Shown: piece after piece, positions 45,001-53,573 of the stretch | How the letters are laid out: every line of letters begins with the position of its first letter | Position numbering within the stretch: the first letter of the stretch is position 1 | Assembly: GCA_964539665.1 (NCBI GenBank) | Contig: CAZIKB010000007.1 | Span: 20,251-84,250 of the forward strand | From: CAZIKB01 sp964539665 | Lineage (GTDB): Bacteria > Zhuqueibacterota > Zhuqueibacteria > Oceanimicrobiales > Oceanimicrobiaceae | Reading direction: 5' to 3' | DNA length: 64,000 bases | Notes under the pieces: generated by a model | What the model was told of the DNA's origin: nothing | What the model saw: only the letters and a program-made list of their open reading frames with translations | The model's database searches: none | Position numbers and translations under genes: made by a program

Positions 45001-45916
45001 TCCTGCCACCGGTATTGTACCTGCTCAGGCTGTTTCCGCTGGACCGTGGCCGGCTGTAATTACTCCCGGGTGTCCTACTGGTACCGTGACTTTTCCACTT
45101 AACGAGCCAGCTGGCAGTTTCATTGTCACGGATGACCAGAGTACATTAATTGGTACAGTAGGTAATCCATCTTATTCGATGCTGGGTGATGGAACTTTCC
45201 ATGGCGCCGAAGGCCAGGGCACCTATATTGATTTTACAAATAACAATTCATGCCTCAACTCGCCCGGGGAAGTTACCATTGAGGCGCGGGTTAAACCTAC
45301 AGAGGTAGATAGAGGTGTAGGTGATAACACATTCAATAGAATATTCGAGAGAAGGAGAACTATCTTAGTCACAATCTTGAACACCGACTACAGGGGTGAT
45401 GACATACCGGAAAGAGCTGGCAAGGCCAGCATTGAAGTCAAGTATCGTGTTGAAAACTTCTTTGGTCCTGGCGGCAGGCATACTTGTCCGGATCCTCAAT
45501 GGCCTGACGACCCATATGTCGGGAATGATGTCCGTATGCACCAAATTTCATCCAATATTGATTTATGGCCAATCGTGAACAATCACTGGTACAAGATAAA
45601 GGTCGTCTTTAATTCCGATAAGTCAGGCATTCCGGGATCAAATGGAACTCCTGTCGACATTTTTATAGACGATCAAGGGCCAAATGGGAACGATTCTGGT
45701 CAAAACTGGTCAGGATATGTAAACGCCTCGAAGACCATTAACGAAAGTTCGAGCTGTAGATGGGGATCGCTGCCTGGTGACGTTATAAACGATAGAGACG
45801 ACACTGTTCACATTGGCGCTTCCTGGAATTATAATCAGCCTTTTGCTGGGCAGATAGACTGGGTGACATGGAAACCAAATGCTGATTATTCAGGTGTTAG
45901 TGATCCTCCGCATTAA
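42032..45916 (+). CDS. Giant multiheme cytochrome with C-terminal LamG-like domain
   Basis: A 1294-residue exported protein (signal MYLVLLIVSPICLFGQ). The first 860 residues hold seventeen CXXCH motifs, a CX8CH (CIGDGDNFGCH, from about C504) at the site matching the one in the 23800 protein, and a CX4CH (CGNASCH). A heme-free part follows: an Ig-like domain (about 890-1000, with ELEVTFVRGAWAKSS) and a LamG/concanavalin-type domain (about 1020-1290, with GEVTIEARVKPTE, HWYKIKVVFNSDKS and VDIFIDDQG). LamG domains bind sugars or proteins, so this cytochrome may hold to a surface, a particle or another cell. It is closest to the cytochrome at 39024. Confidence 0.85.
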   Translation: MKLNVKLKSTPRGTIIRSMYLVLLIVSPICLFGQNKVPIPNFSPTDKETSLLVDAPHWGNGIDCMSCHVVHNSADAQLTKLAGNANLCMSCHNPAGMASNKPFTNADRADPGVSGTSHAWAAPATNPTHGAEPPVDPEMALRIYSDNIVCSTCHNQHSQTITPFLRATNYQNALCKDCHAVRDVGSYRTSTTNKGSHPVGIAYPSSDDRFHSSPQNPDLPLVDPNRVECTTCHSPHYADSGGANGGAGDGFILRAANDKTLCEACHTYPDHEGMDCSKCHQPHDPNRNNILLVRDNVQTPDSGNLDVVFTSESGSNSFADGDGVYNGICEVCHTGTGHHRNNSSGDHAHFAGTNCTECHPHNKGFKPQGCTGCHQFPRDNGDNVPPGGRRAIVSEFEQGSHHVQGVELNDEGDDCVVCHEMSEHTQGHVRLVDRDNPQTVYELTNRPMDDPAEAAKLVPFCLNCHDGDNDVPFTDGKTPPYVSKNKWNASAHKLGGGVNMPLSCIGDGDNFGCHATGHGSPNIKILNVSSGVGLETFCYNCHTDGRITNNALSGSGLANDIQQAFSMGEKHNLGTNFTIGSKTFTLQCTTCHNPHVVTGKHWNVNNGVTPITRPNLGANPTKNPRAMGTDLWGDGGGEKMDNFAALGSGTGGWYYSTARGGKIIWDQPAVYQPPKTGSGYNFEFDGNVLPDYATFCLDCHTNRVSSANPPVNWGQGIACTDNSVDPPNQRIECGAQHGLAPANKPSYVSDSGTAGFWGSSGNPDVLFQMNYVTRGRGVGHFMRWPYDSADRSAGINFVMSCTDCHEAHGSGVSSMLRSTINATGPGTVIWNTMCNNCHYYYGGQHAGMSCGNASCHEVNSIHRIIHVTHSGGTQLQLTASGYQGNYQRPDFTPEIVSARGAVGSNELEVTFVRGAWAKSSLSGSLTKNDFWLFDEGGNNPRSITGVSHSGGEASATITMSSALESADLNTDLLATTGKSVWAWYEGGYNNPATGIVPAQAVSAGPWPAVITPGCPTGTVTFPLNEPAGSFIVTDDQSTLIGTVGNPSYSMLGDGTFHGAEGQGTYIDFTNNNSCLNSPGEVTIEARVKPTEVDRGVGDNTFNRIFERRRTILVTILNTDYRGDDIPERAGKASIEVKYRVENFFGPGGRHTCPDPQWPDDPYVGNDVRMHQISSNIDLWPIVNNHWYKIKVVFNSDKSGIPGSNGTPVDIFIDDQGPNGNDSGQNWSGYVNASKTINESSSCRWGSLPGDVINDRDDTVHIGASWNYNQPFAGQIDWVTWKPNADYSGVSDPPH

Positions 45917-46212
45917 TCGTGAGCGATTTTTTGTGAGAAAACGGATTGTGGTATGAATGGGTTGAAAAATGAAATACTGTAAATTTAAAGTTGACTTGTG
46001 CAAAATATTCTACTGGAAACGAGTCCAGGTTCTGTCATGGCTCATGCCTGATCTTTTTTCAATTTTGCAGAAGTCTGGATTATATTGCCGACTAACGTAG
46101 AATGTTCTGGCGTTGATGATCCGCAATTACGGCCCCAAAGGACTATGGGGCGTGCAACTCAGAGCAAAAATAGACTGGGCTGATTAACTTTGAGCTGCCA
46201 ATTAGATGGTGT

Positions 46213-46659
46213 ATGTCATCAATTCAAGCGGCGGGCTCAACGCCAGATTTTTATTACTGTTTGACCGATGATTTTATCGACAAAAAAGTAATTGCATTAA
46301 TAAAAGAATCCGTACTCAGTAAAACACATTTTGAAAATATAATTGAAGAAACAAAGAGGGCGTATCGCGAAGAAGACCAAAAAACTCGAAAAGATAACTC
46401 TCGGTTAGAAAAACGTGTTATTGAGGTAGATGAAAAACTCATAAAAAACTACATAGATCGATTTGAAAAACTTTTGAATAAATCAAATATCGAATTAATG
46501 AGAGAATTCTTAAGAACGTTTATTGCCAAGATTGAACTTTGGGGTCGTGAAAAGGGCAAAATAAGAGGCCGGAAAGTCCATATTCATGGTCAAATTCCGG
46601 CCTTTACAATGATAGGCATGGCGTCCCCAAGGGGAGTCGAACCCCTGTTGCAGGAATGA
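46213..46659 (+). pseudogene. Remnant of a serine site-specific recombinase
   Basis: The open stretch encodes a C-terminal coiled-coil and tail typical of large serine recombinases (EETKRAYREEDQK ... LMREFLRTFIAKIELWG ... GRKVHIHGQIP). The N-terminal resolvase domain with its catalytic serine is absent, and no start with a ribosome site is seen. The frame runs on into the opposite-strand tRNA-Glu gene, so its last 13 or so codons are not real protein. It is the sign of a decayed mobile element next to a tRNA pair. Confidence 0.55.
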
Positions 46660-46694
46660 AAATCCTGAGTCCTGGGCCACTAGACGATGGGGAC
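46623..46694 (-). tRNA. tRNA-Glu (anticodon TTC)
   Basis: The minus strand folds as a 72-nt tRNA beginning GTCCCCATCGTCTAG and ending in GGGGAC, with anticodon loop TTTTCAT (anticodon TTC) and T-loop TTCGACT. CCA is not encoded. Confidence 0.93.
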
Positions 46695-46709
46695 GTTAGT
46701 GGTCTTCAG

Positions 46710-46783
46710 GGTGAGCGAGGGGACTTGAACCCCCAACGACCAGATCCACAATCTGGTGCTCTGCCAGTTGAGCTACGCCCACC
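46710..46783 (-). tRNA. tRNA-His (anticodon GTG)
   Basis: The minus strand folds as a tRNA with anticodon loop TTGTGGA (anticodon GTG) and T-loop TTCAAGT. It starts with an extra G before position 1 and has C at the discriminator position, both identity marks of tRNA-His. It lies 15 bp from tRNA-Glu on the same strand, so the two are probably cotranscribed. Confidence 0.93.
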
Positions 46784-46984
46784 AAAACAGCTTTTAAATT
46801 TAATAAAATTTTAAGAAAATGCAAGCTTTTTGTTAAGTAAATTCTGCTTTGAGTGTTAATCAACGATTGATGTTTATCAAGTCACAGCCGTTTTGTCAAT
46901 TAATCAAGCTAAATAATCGCAAAACGAATACCGGAATTCGAGCCAGCGCCACATTTTTTACGAATTACGATTTTAAAATCCTGC

Positions 46985-47791
46985 TTATTCATCGGAATCT
47001 AAATAATTTAATATTCTGAGTAATTCTGATTCTTTTGGATCAGGCAAGGTATGCCCAATGCCTTCATAAGAAATATACTTTACAGGTATACCTAAATCTC
47101 GTAGTCTTTTAGCAGCAGTTTTTGCATGTTGAGCAAGACTTTCCTCTAAAGCGCCATGACTGATATAAACTTTAAATTTATGAGGAATTATTTTAGTCTC
47201 TGGCAGTAAGCTATCATTGAACGGTGCACTTAAAGCAGCCAGGCCATGAAAAAAATGTGAGTATTTCAAACCTAACAAATAAGACAGTCTTCCCCCGGCA
47301 GAAAATCCAGTTATATAAACTCTTTTGGGATTAATGTGAACTGATTTTCGAACAATATCCATACTTGTCAGGACAGCTTGTTCAGCATGGTCTCCCCAGG
47401 TCCATCCAAATTCCTCAGGCATCTGTTTCTCACCTTGAGGAGTTAACAAAACAAATCCCAGCGAATCTGTCACTGGTTTCCATAAATCGTGAAAGGCCGC
47501 TGCATTGCTGCCACCGCCGTGCAGGCACACAATCAGAGGCCATGATTTTTCAGGAGTATATTTTGGGGGAACCGAATATAGAAGGGAGACTGACTCTTTA
47601 TTGCCATCTGTTCCTGAAAAATTCACCTGGCCCTGAATAATAACAGCAGGCTGCAACTCTTCATAATTATTTCCGCATCCGTTGAATGTGAAAGCAAACA
47701 GTATGGATATGATGATGCAACGATATGTTGGAGTTCTTATAAGCAAGTAATTCAGAAATATAAAGTATTGCAAATAATTACTTAATAACAT
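46985..47791 (-). CDS. Alpha/beta-hydrolase lipoprotein (esterase, LpqC/depolymerase-like)
   Basis: A 268-residue protein with lipobox FTFNGC after a hydrophobic stretch; a later TTG start in the same frame would give a more normal signal. The fold motifs are LIVCLHGGGSNAAAF (oxyanion region), ITGFSAGGRLSYLLG (nucleophile serine in GFSAG) and GIGHTLP (catalytic histidine). This layout matches PHB-depolymerase/LpqC and feruloyl-esterase-like hydrolases, which cut ester bonds in polymers or small esters. The substrate is not known. It stands alone between tRNA genes and shows no link to the cytochrome island. Confidence 0.8.
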   Translation of the reverse strand: MLLSNYLQYFIFLNYLLIRTPTYRCIIISILFAFTFNGCGNNYEELQPAVIIQGQVNFSGTDGNKESVSLLYSVPPKYTPEKSWPLIVCLHGGGSNAAAFHDLWKPVTDSLGFVLLTPQGEKQMPEEFGWTWGDHAEQAVLTSMDIVRKSVHINPKRVYITGFSAGGRLSYLLGLKYSHFFHGLAALSAPFNDSLLPETKIIPHKFKVYISHGALEESLAQHAKTAAKRLRDLGIPVKYISYEGIGHTLPDPKESELLRILNYLDSDE

Positions 47792-47882
47792 TAAAATAAC
47801 GCCGCCCTTTACCAGGCTTATTTGCGACTCATCTCAAAGATGAGTTACAAATGCTCTTAAGTAAAACTTTATGATCAAAATG

Positions 47883-47908
47883 AAAAAGCTCACTGAACTT
47901 GTGAGCTT
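47883..47908 (-). terminator. Terminator after tRNA-Arg
   Basis: On the minus strand, AAGCTCAC-AAGTTCA-GTGAGCTT is followed by TTTC. It begins about 20 bp after the 3' end of tRNA-Arg on the same strand. Confidence 0.65.
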
Positions 47909-47927
47909 AAGGTTTATTAAGAAACTG

Positions 47928-48001
<74 letters not shown>

Positions 48002-48199
48002 AAATAGAACATTTGAATCTAATGAAATCTTGCAATTTAGTCAAGCTATTTTTGAACTAATACCGGACTCTAATGCGAGGTACTTCAACCAAAAGTAACT
48101 TGCCATGAAAGTGCTGAAACTCTTTATGAGTCAATATATTGTTATTGACTCTGTTTATTATTTGCGCAATAATTTCAGAAGTTTTAAGGCAACAGTTCC

Positions 48200-51136
48200 C
48201 TACTTCGCCGCTGTGGCCGGACAAACCTCAGAAAACGCACAGTATTTGCAGTGAAATGCATTCGGCTTAGGCGTGTAATCCCTGCTTCGAATACCTCTGG
48301 CAGCTTCCTCAATTCTATCCACAGATTTCGCCAGTGTCTTTTCGGTTACTTCGGTTTGGCCAACCAGGCCTGTATCTAAAAAGTGCAGTTCCACAGTTTT
48401 AGGCAATTGCCCTTCGGTTTGTTGGTACGCCATGGCATAAATCGACAACTGCAGACTACCCTTAGCACGCTTATCCGCAGCTTCCTGGGTGCGGATTTCG
48501 GATGATTTAAAATCCACGATGTAAACATCTTCATTCCGGATATCCACCCGGTCCCAGCGGCCGATGATGCGGTTGTTTTTAAGTACAAAACTGAAGTCTT
48601 TTTCCACAAATGCAGGCTGCCAGGGGGAGGCTTCCTGTTCATGGTAAAATCGCGTTAATGTTTTCCGGCCGACTCGTAATCTTTCATCTTCATGCTCGCG
48701 GGTGAGAAACCCTTCACTTATCCAGTTTTTCTCAAATATTGCGATGAGCTCTTCAACAGTGATTTCCTGGCCGGACATTTTTCTACGGTGATATTCCTTA
48801 ATGGCTTCATGAATGGCGCGGCCGTAGACAACCGAGTGGTGCAGCAGAATGGGTACTTTTAAAATATGAACATATTTGTATTTCAGAGGACAGGTTTGAT
48901 AATCGTCTATCTGGTAATGACTTAAACTTATGACTTCGTTCTCTGGTATCTGTCCTGGTTCCAGTGGTGACTCTGGAGTAACTGGCGCGAATCGTTCAAT
49001 AGCTTCCAGAGGCGAGGTTTTCGTGTACTGGTCATCGGCCCTTGGTTTATCCAGCGCTTCCAGAACAAACTGGCTGACTTTTCGGGGCCGGGCGCCGCCG
49101 TAGTCACGGGCGCTTGTTAGGTAGAGTTCTTTTTCAGCACGGGTCATCCCCACATAAAACAATCGTCTTTCTTCCTGCAAGTGAAAATCACCAGCAGGAA
49201 GCTCATCCTTAATCAATTCATCAGGCAGGTTCAGGGCGTCGCTTCGCCGCCGCGTTGGAAATTTTTGGTCCACCAGGCTAACCATAAAAACTACCGGGAA
49301 TTCCAGGCCTTTGGCTTTGTGGTAAGTGAGAATATTTACTGCATCCTCGTCGCTATCGGCTTCGGCTGTGGCAGGATCGTCACCGGCTTCAATCAAAGAG
49401 TCGAGGTGTTTGACGAATTCATGAACATGGTCTTTGCCCGCAACTTCTGAGTAATTTTTTACTAGATTAAAAAATTTGGCTATATTCTGAATTTTTAGAT
49501 CCGATTCAATAGAATCAACAGAGGTTAATTGTTCCAAAAAACCACTGTCTTTTAAAAAGCGATACAAAACCACAAAGGGCGGATCTTTGCGTGACAACTG
49601 GATATACTTATTAATATCTTCCAGAAGTTTTTTCAAAGTCACCAGACTTTCCGGACTGAGCTCTGCCAATTCCGAGTAATTTTCAATATGTTTTAAAACA
49701 GTGTGCAAAATTCTTTTCTTACGGTCAGCCACATTCAGACACAAAGCGATGTCTTGCATGGGAAATCGGTAAACATCAGAAATGGCTAGATGGTACAAAC
49801 TTATGTAATCTCTGATATCGCTGATGACGCGCAAAAATGATATGAGTAGTCGAATTTCATCCCGTTGATACAAACCCCGGTTGCCGGTAAAATGGAAAGG
49901 CAGACCATGATAGTGCAGAATGCGTAAAAACGGATCGGCGTTGCTATTCGCTCGTACTAAAATGGCAAAATCTTTGTATTGATAATCTTCCGCTGCAACC
50001 TTCTCCTTGATTATTTCAGCGACGCCTTCTGCTTCACTGGTCAGCGCATCAAAGTGTAAATGTTCTGCTGTTTTTTCACCGGCGGCAAGGGCTACAAGTT
50101 TTTTATTTATATTATTTCTGATTTCCAGGCGATCCGGATTATTGTGACAAATAAGCTTGTAAGCCGCGTCTAAAATCTGCTGCGTTGAGCGGTAATTTTG
50201 AGTGAGTATCACCTGTTTAGCATCAGGAAACACCTTGGTGAAGTTTAGAATATTACTGATAGCCGCCCCGCGGAATTTGTAAATAGACTGGTCATCGTCT
50301 GCAACAACCGTGATATTTTCATGGTTCCTGGCTAAAAGCTGCACCAGTTGAAATTGCGCGTAATTGGTATCCTGAAATTCATCCACCAGAATATATTTGT
50401 AACGGTTCTGAATTTGCTGCAGGGCTAACGGGTGCTCTCGAAATAATTTAAGAATAAGGCTAATCTGGTCACCGAAGTCCATTTTACCGTGCTCTGCCAG
50501 TTGCTGTTGATACTTGTGAAATGTTTGCGCTAACTCCATTTGCTGGGCAGCTAATTCAGCCAGCTCCTGATTTTCTGGCTCGGATGCAGATTGAACGTTT
50601 AGTTTTTCTGAATAGGCCAGATATTCTGCAGGCGTTATATCCTCATCCTTGGCCCGGCTGTAAAGTCGTATCAGGGAGTTAATGAATTTGTCTGGATTAC
50701 CCAGAGGGCGATAGTAATTCAACTGGAATTCAAACAGCCGGTCTTTAAAAAAAATGATTTGTTCTGGCTGGGAAAGTACCTGAAAATCCGTACTCATTCC
50801 TAAATCAAGGGCATACTCGCGCAATATGCGGTCGCCAAAAGCATGAAAGGTTAATATCCACACAGCCGCGAAGCCGTAGGGGAGAAGTATGTCTACCCTT
50901 TCTTCCATTTCTGCGGCGGCTTTATCCGTGAATGTGAGCGCCAGAATTTCTTCGGGCTTTGCTTTTTTTGCAACGATAAGGTGGGCAATGCGGTTTGTGA
51001 TAACTTTAGTCTTGCCTGTTCCCGCTCCAGCTACAATCAGCAGCGGCCCTTGATCATGTTTCACTGCCTCTAATTGCGCAGTATTTAAGCCGTCGAGCGG
51101 TTGTGTGGGTGCAAAATTTAATGTAGTTTGGTTCAT
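48200..51136 (-). CDS. UvrD/PcrA-type helicase fused to a PD-(D/E)XK nuclease
   Basis: A 978-residue protein. The superfamily 1 helicase core has LNTAQLEAVKHDQGPLLIVAGAGTGKT (Walker A), VDEFQDTN, DDDQSIYKFRGA, QNYRSTQ, YHKAKGLEFPVVF and YVGMTRAEKELY. After about residue 750 there is a RecB-like nuclease domain with YQIDDYQTCPLKY, RWDRVDI and VDFKSSE. Cysteines near the end (CKYCAFSEVCP), with the earlier TCPLKY, suit the iron-sulfur cluster of AddB/Cas4-type nucleases. It probably unwinds and trims DNA ends in repair, as AddAB or AdnAB do, but in a single chain. No partner subunit is encoded beside it. Confidence 0.88.
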   Translation of the reverse strand: MNQTTLNFAPTQPLDGLNTAQLEAVKHDQGPLLIVAGAGTGKTKVITNRIAHLIVAKKAKPEEILALTFTDKAAAEMEERVDILLPYGFAAVWILTFHAFGDRILREYALDLGMSTDFQVLSQPEQIIFFKDRLFEFQLNYYRPLGNPDKFINSLIRLYSRAKDEDITPAEYLAYSEKLNVQSASEPENQELAELAAQQMELAQTFHKYQQQLAEHGKMDFGDQISLILKLFREHPLALQQIQNRYKYILVDEFQDTNYAQFQLVQLLARNHENITVVADDDQSIYKFRGAAISNILNFTKVFPDAKQVILTQNYRSTQQILDAAYKLICHNNPDRLEIRNNINKKLVALAAGEKTAEHLHFDALTSEAEGVAEIIKEKVAAEDYQYKDFAILVRANSNADPFLRILHYHGLPFHFTGNRGLYQRDEIRLLISFLRVISDIRDYISLYHLAISDVYRFPMQDIALCLNVADRKKRILHTVLKHIENYSELAELSPESLVTLKKLLEDINKYIQLSRKDPPFVVLYRFLKDSGFLEQLTSVDSIESDLKIQNIAKFFNLVKNYSEVAGKDHVHEFVKHLDSLIEAGDDPATAEADSDEDAVNILTYHKAKGLEFPVVFMVSLVDQKFPTRRRSDALNLPDELIKDELPAGDFHLQEERRLFYVGMTRAEKELYLTSARDYGGARPRKVSQFVLEALDKPRADDQYTKTSPLEAIERFAPVTPESPLEPGQIPENEVISLSHYQIDDYQTCPLKYKYVHILKVPILLHHSVVYGRAIHEAIKEYHRRKMSGQEITVEELIAIFEKNWISEGFLTREHEDERLRVGRKTLTRFYHEQEASPWQPAFVEKDFSFVLKNNRIIGRWDRVDIRNEDVYIVDFKSSEIRTQEAADKRAKGSLQLSIYAMAYQQTEGQLPKTVELHFLDTGLVGQTEVTEKTLAKSVDRIEEAARGIRSRDYTPKPNAFHCKYCAFSEVCPATAAK

Positions 51137-51205
51137 GATAATGAATTGGTGAATTGGTAAAGGTTATAATTTTTTATAATATGCCGCACACTGTTTCCTT
51201 TCTGA

Positions 51206-51318
51206 GTGTCAGTCCCGCATGTTTTCAGCGGGCATCCATGCTCGATGCACATGGATGCCCGATTTTTCCCGATCTTCATTATTATTATATAAAAAGGAAA
51301 ATCGGGACAGGAATGACA
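51206..51318. repeat. Palindromic dispersed repeat with 12-bp hairpin
   Basis: The outer arms GTGTCAGTCCCG (51206-51217) and CGGGACAGGAATGACA (51303-51318) are inverse to each other. Inside is a perfect 12-bp stem, CGGGCATCCATG (51229-51240) with CATGGATGCCCG (51250-51261). It lies in the gap upstream of the helicase gene and has no T-tract. Confidence 0.6.
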
Positions 51319-52208
51319 TTTTGTGCAAAAAATACATTTTTATAAAAGTGTATGGTTAGTGAATAAAATAAATCATTAATTAATCGAAGTCAAGTAGTAA
51401 CTTTGTTCAGCTCAGATTTTTAGGTTCAGGTGAGTTATTTGATACTTTGTTTATTTTGTCTGGTATTTCAGTAATAATCCACAAACGTCAAATTTAATTC
51501 TTCAATATTCGGTGGGCAAATCAGTTCAGATAGCACAATCTGGTGTTTAACTCAAATATTTTACAATTGATTATATAAGAGTTAGATAAACTTATTACTA
51601 ATTTTATAAGTCTAATAAGTTTTAGTCATTTAGGTAAAAATTTTATCACAATTCTTGATCTTGAGATGTTAATTAAATATTTTGTTTGAAATTATCTGAA
51701 TATATCAGATTAAATGGGTTGTAGTCATGATTTGTGTTGGATAAAAGAATTTATTAACTGTATTAAAAATACCTTGACTTATTAATACTAATTATGTTGT
51801 TCCTCCGGGCTAAAATATATTTATTAAAAATACGGTATTTCTGTAAAGTTCTAATTGCAGGTGACGACATAAAAAGTTATGTAATTTTAAGAGACCAGTA
51901 AATCTAAATTTTTCTTTAATAATAAATCGGATTTTTTTCAAACTATGGGTAGGTTATCCTCATTCCTTATTGACTTTCAAAATGATATTTCATCAGGATA
52001 ACCGCTAACCAATTCATATCATTTTATCTCATTTTAATTGATATAAACAGGGACGTTCATAACAAAAGCATTCATTAGTAACACATAACAAACCAGAAAG
52101 CCTTATTATATTTCTTCTTTAAAATCAAAAAATAAGATTTAGTTGAAATATATAACAGGCAGGATTTTAAAAATCATTAGAAGTTGGAATTCACTCTAAA
52201 ATGAAAAG
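51319..52208. other. Long AT-rich non-coding stretch
   Basis: About 890 bp of very AT-rich DNA before the envelope cluster. I find no gene, RNA gene or clear promoter in it. A long regulatory leader for the cluster cannot be excluded. Confidence 0.4.
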
Positions 52209-53501
52209 GTGAAAACTACTTTGGGAAAAGCGGTTATAAATTTTGTAATATCCAAGGATGTTTTAAATCAGATCATTTGTTGTATGATTATTTTGCTGTC
52301 GATAGTTAGCCATGCTATTAGTTCGAGTGGTAAAACGGATAGCATAAATATTAATCTTACGGAAAGTATTGCAAATAATCTAACCAATGAAGGTTTTGAG
52401 AGTGTTGTGGTTGTGTTTGGGGAAAATAGCGCCTTAATTACCTATGAAAACAGGGTTTATAGGGATGAATTAAACGCCGCAACCGTAATTTCTAAGCTAT
52501 TTTTACAAGATGTTAAAGATAAAGAAAAGCTGGTACTTGTACCACAAAACCGAAATATTCCTATCGTAGCCATTGTCATTCCGCTGGATGAATACTCAGC
52601 TTACATAGAAGGGGAATCATCTGTTGAGCAATTCAGATCAAAAGTCTATGTAACAATCGACGTTGATTCAATTTGGGATAAATTAAATGTCAGGCAGAGG
52701 ACAGCACGTTCTTATAAGAAATTAGAATTAAATTTCAAATCTCGGGTACGTGGGCTTTTTCATTCAAGAGAGAGAATCGCCAGTTGGAATGTTGACCTGG
52801 CGCCGGAATTATCATTTACCTTTGCAAAAGGAACCCGGTTGATGATGGAGGGTATTTTCCCTTTATTTTATCAGTTTGACCAAAGAAATAAAAAGGTCCA
52901 ATTAGGTCGTGTCATATTAAACCACACAAGAAGATTCACGCATAATTACTGGTTGTCTGCAAGTGTCGGAGCATTTGACAGAGATCGATATGGCATCTCT
53001 GCTGAAAGCATAAAATTCTGGATGAATGGGAAGTTTTACATTACAGCCCGACTGGACTACACCGGGTATTTACGCTACACTCAGGGAACCTGGTATTATT
53101 CTAAATTAAATCAGCTATCTTATTGGGGTGGCCTTAACTACCGATTCAGCAAAGTAGATTTATTAATGCGTTTGGGCTGGGGCAGCTATCTGATAGGTGA
53201 CAAAGCATGGAAAGTGGATGTTTTAAGATCTTTTGGTGAATTCGATTTGGGATTTTATGGTTTATGGGACAATTTTTTACATCCCTCTGAATTTTTGTCT
53301 GGAATATATTTTAGAATTCCTTTGCCGTTCTTTAACTCGAGAATTCATAATAAAATTGCTCTTCGCTCTCAACAATATTTTTACTGGGGTATTCAGCCTC
53401 ATACTGATGTTGCCGGCAGGTTTATTAAATCTGAGAACTTTATTGAGGTTTATCAAAAGAATCTGTCTCCACAGTATTTTAAAAATAATATTATAAATTA
53501 A
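52209..53501 (+). CDS. YjbH-like outer-membrane barrel, C-terminal half type
   Basis: The frame starts at a GTG and gives 430 residues. A hydrophobic export segment (ICCMIILLSIVSHAISS) is followed by a periplasmic part of about 130 residues (VVVVFGENSALITYENR) and then a barrel-like region rich in aromatic strands (YWLSASVGAFDRDRYG, RYTQGTWYYSKLNQLSYWGG, YFRIPLPFFNSR). The layout resembles the C-terminal part of YjbH/GfcD proteins, which act in exopolysaccharide export. A protein resembling the N-terminal YjbH part is encoded at 54563. The function here is inferred from that split pair and from the nearby rmlA. Confidence 0.6.
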   Translation: MKTTLGKAVINFVISKDVLNQIICCMIILLSIVSHAISSSGKTDSININLTESIANNLTNEGFESVVVVFGENSALITYENRVYRDELNAATVISKLFLQDVKDKEKLVLVPQNRNIPIVAIVIPLDEYSAYIEGESSVEQFRSKVYVTIDVDSIWDKLNVRQRTARSYKKLELNFKSRVRGLFHSRERIASWNVDLAPELSFTFAKGTRLMMEGIFPLFYQFDQRNKKVQLGRVILNHTRRFTHNYWLSASVGAFDRDRYGISAESIKFWMNGKFYITARLDYTGYLRYTQGTWYYSKLNQLSYWGGLNYRFSKVDLLMRLGWGSYLIGDKAWKVDVLRSFGEFDLGFYGLWDNFLHPSEFLSGIYFRIPLPFFNSRIHNKIALRSQQYFYWGIQPHTDVAGRFIKSENFIEVYQKNLSPQYFKNNIIN

Positions 53502-53573
53502 TATTTGGATATAATTAAACTAAACTATAAATAACAAAATAATTTCATATAACTAGATATGTAGAGGTAGAAT

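Noticed and set aside
23800..45916. Giant cytochromes as NrfA-type nitrite reductases or other known multiheme enzymes
   Set aside because: No CXXCK active-site motif was seen, the sizes are far too large, and long linkers and binding domains fit carriers better.
51154..51345. Short open frame upstream of the helicase
   Set aside because: It is formed by the palindromic repeat and is not protein-like.
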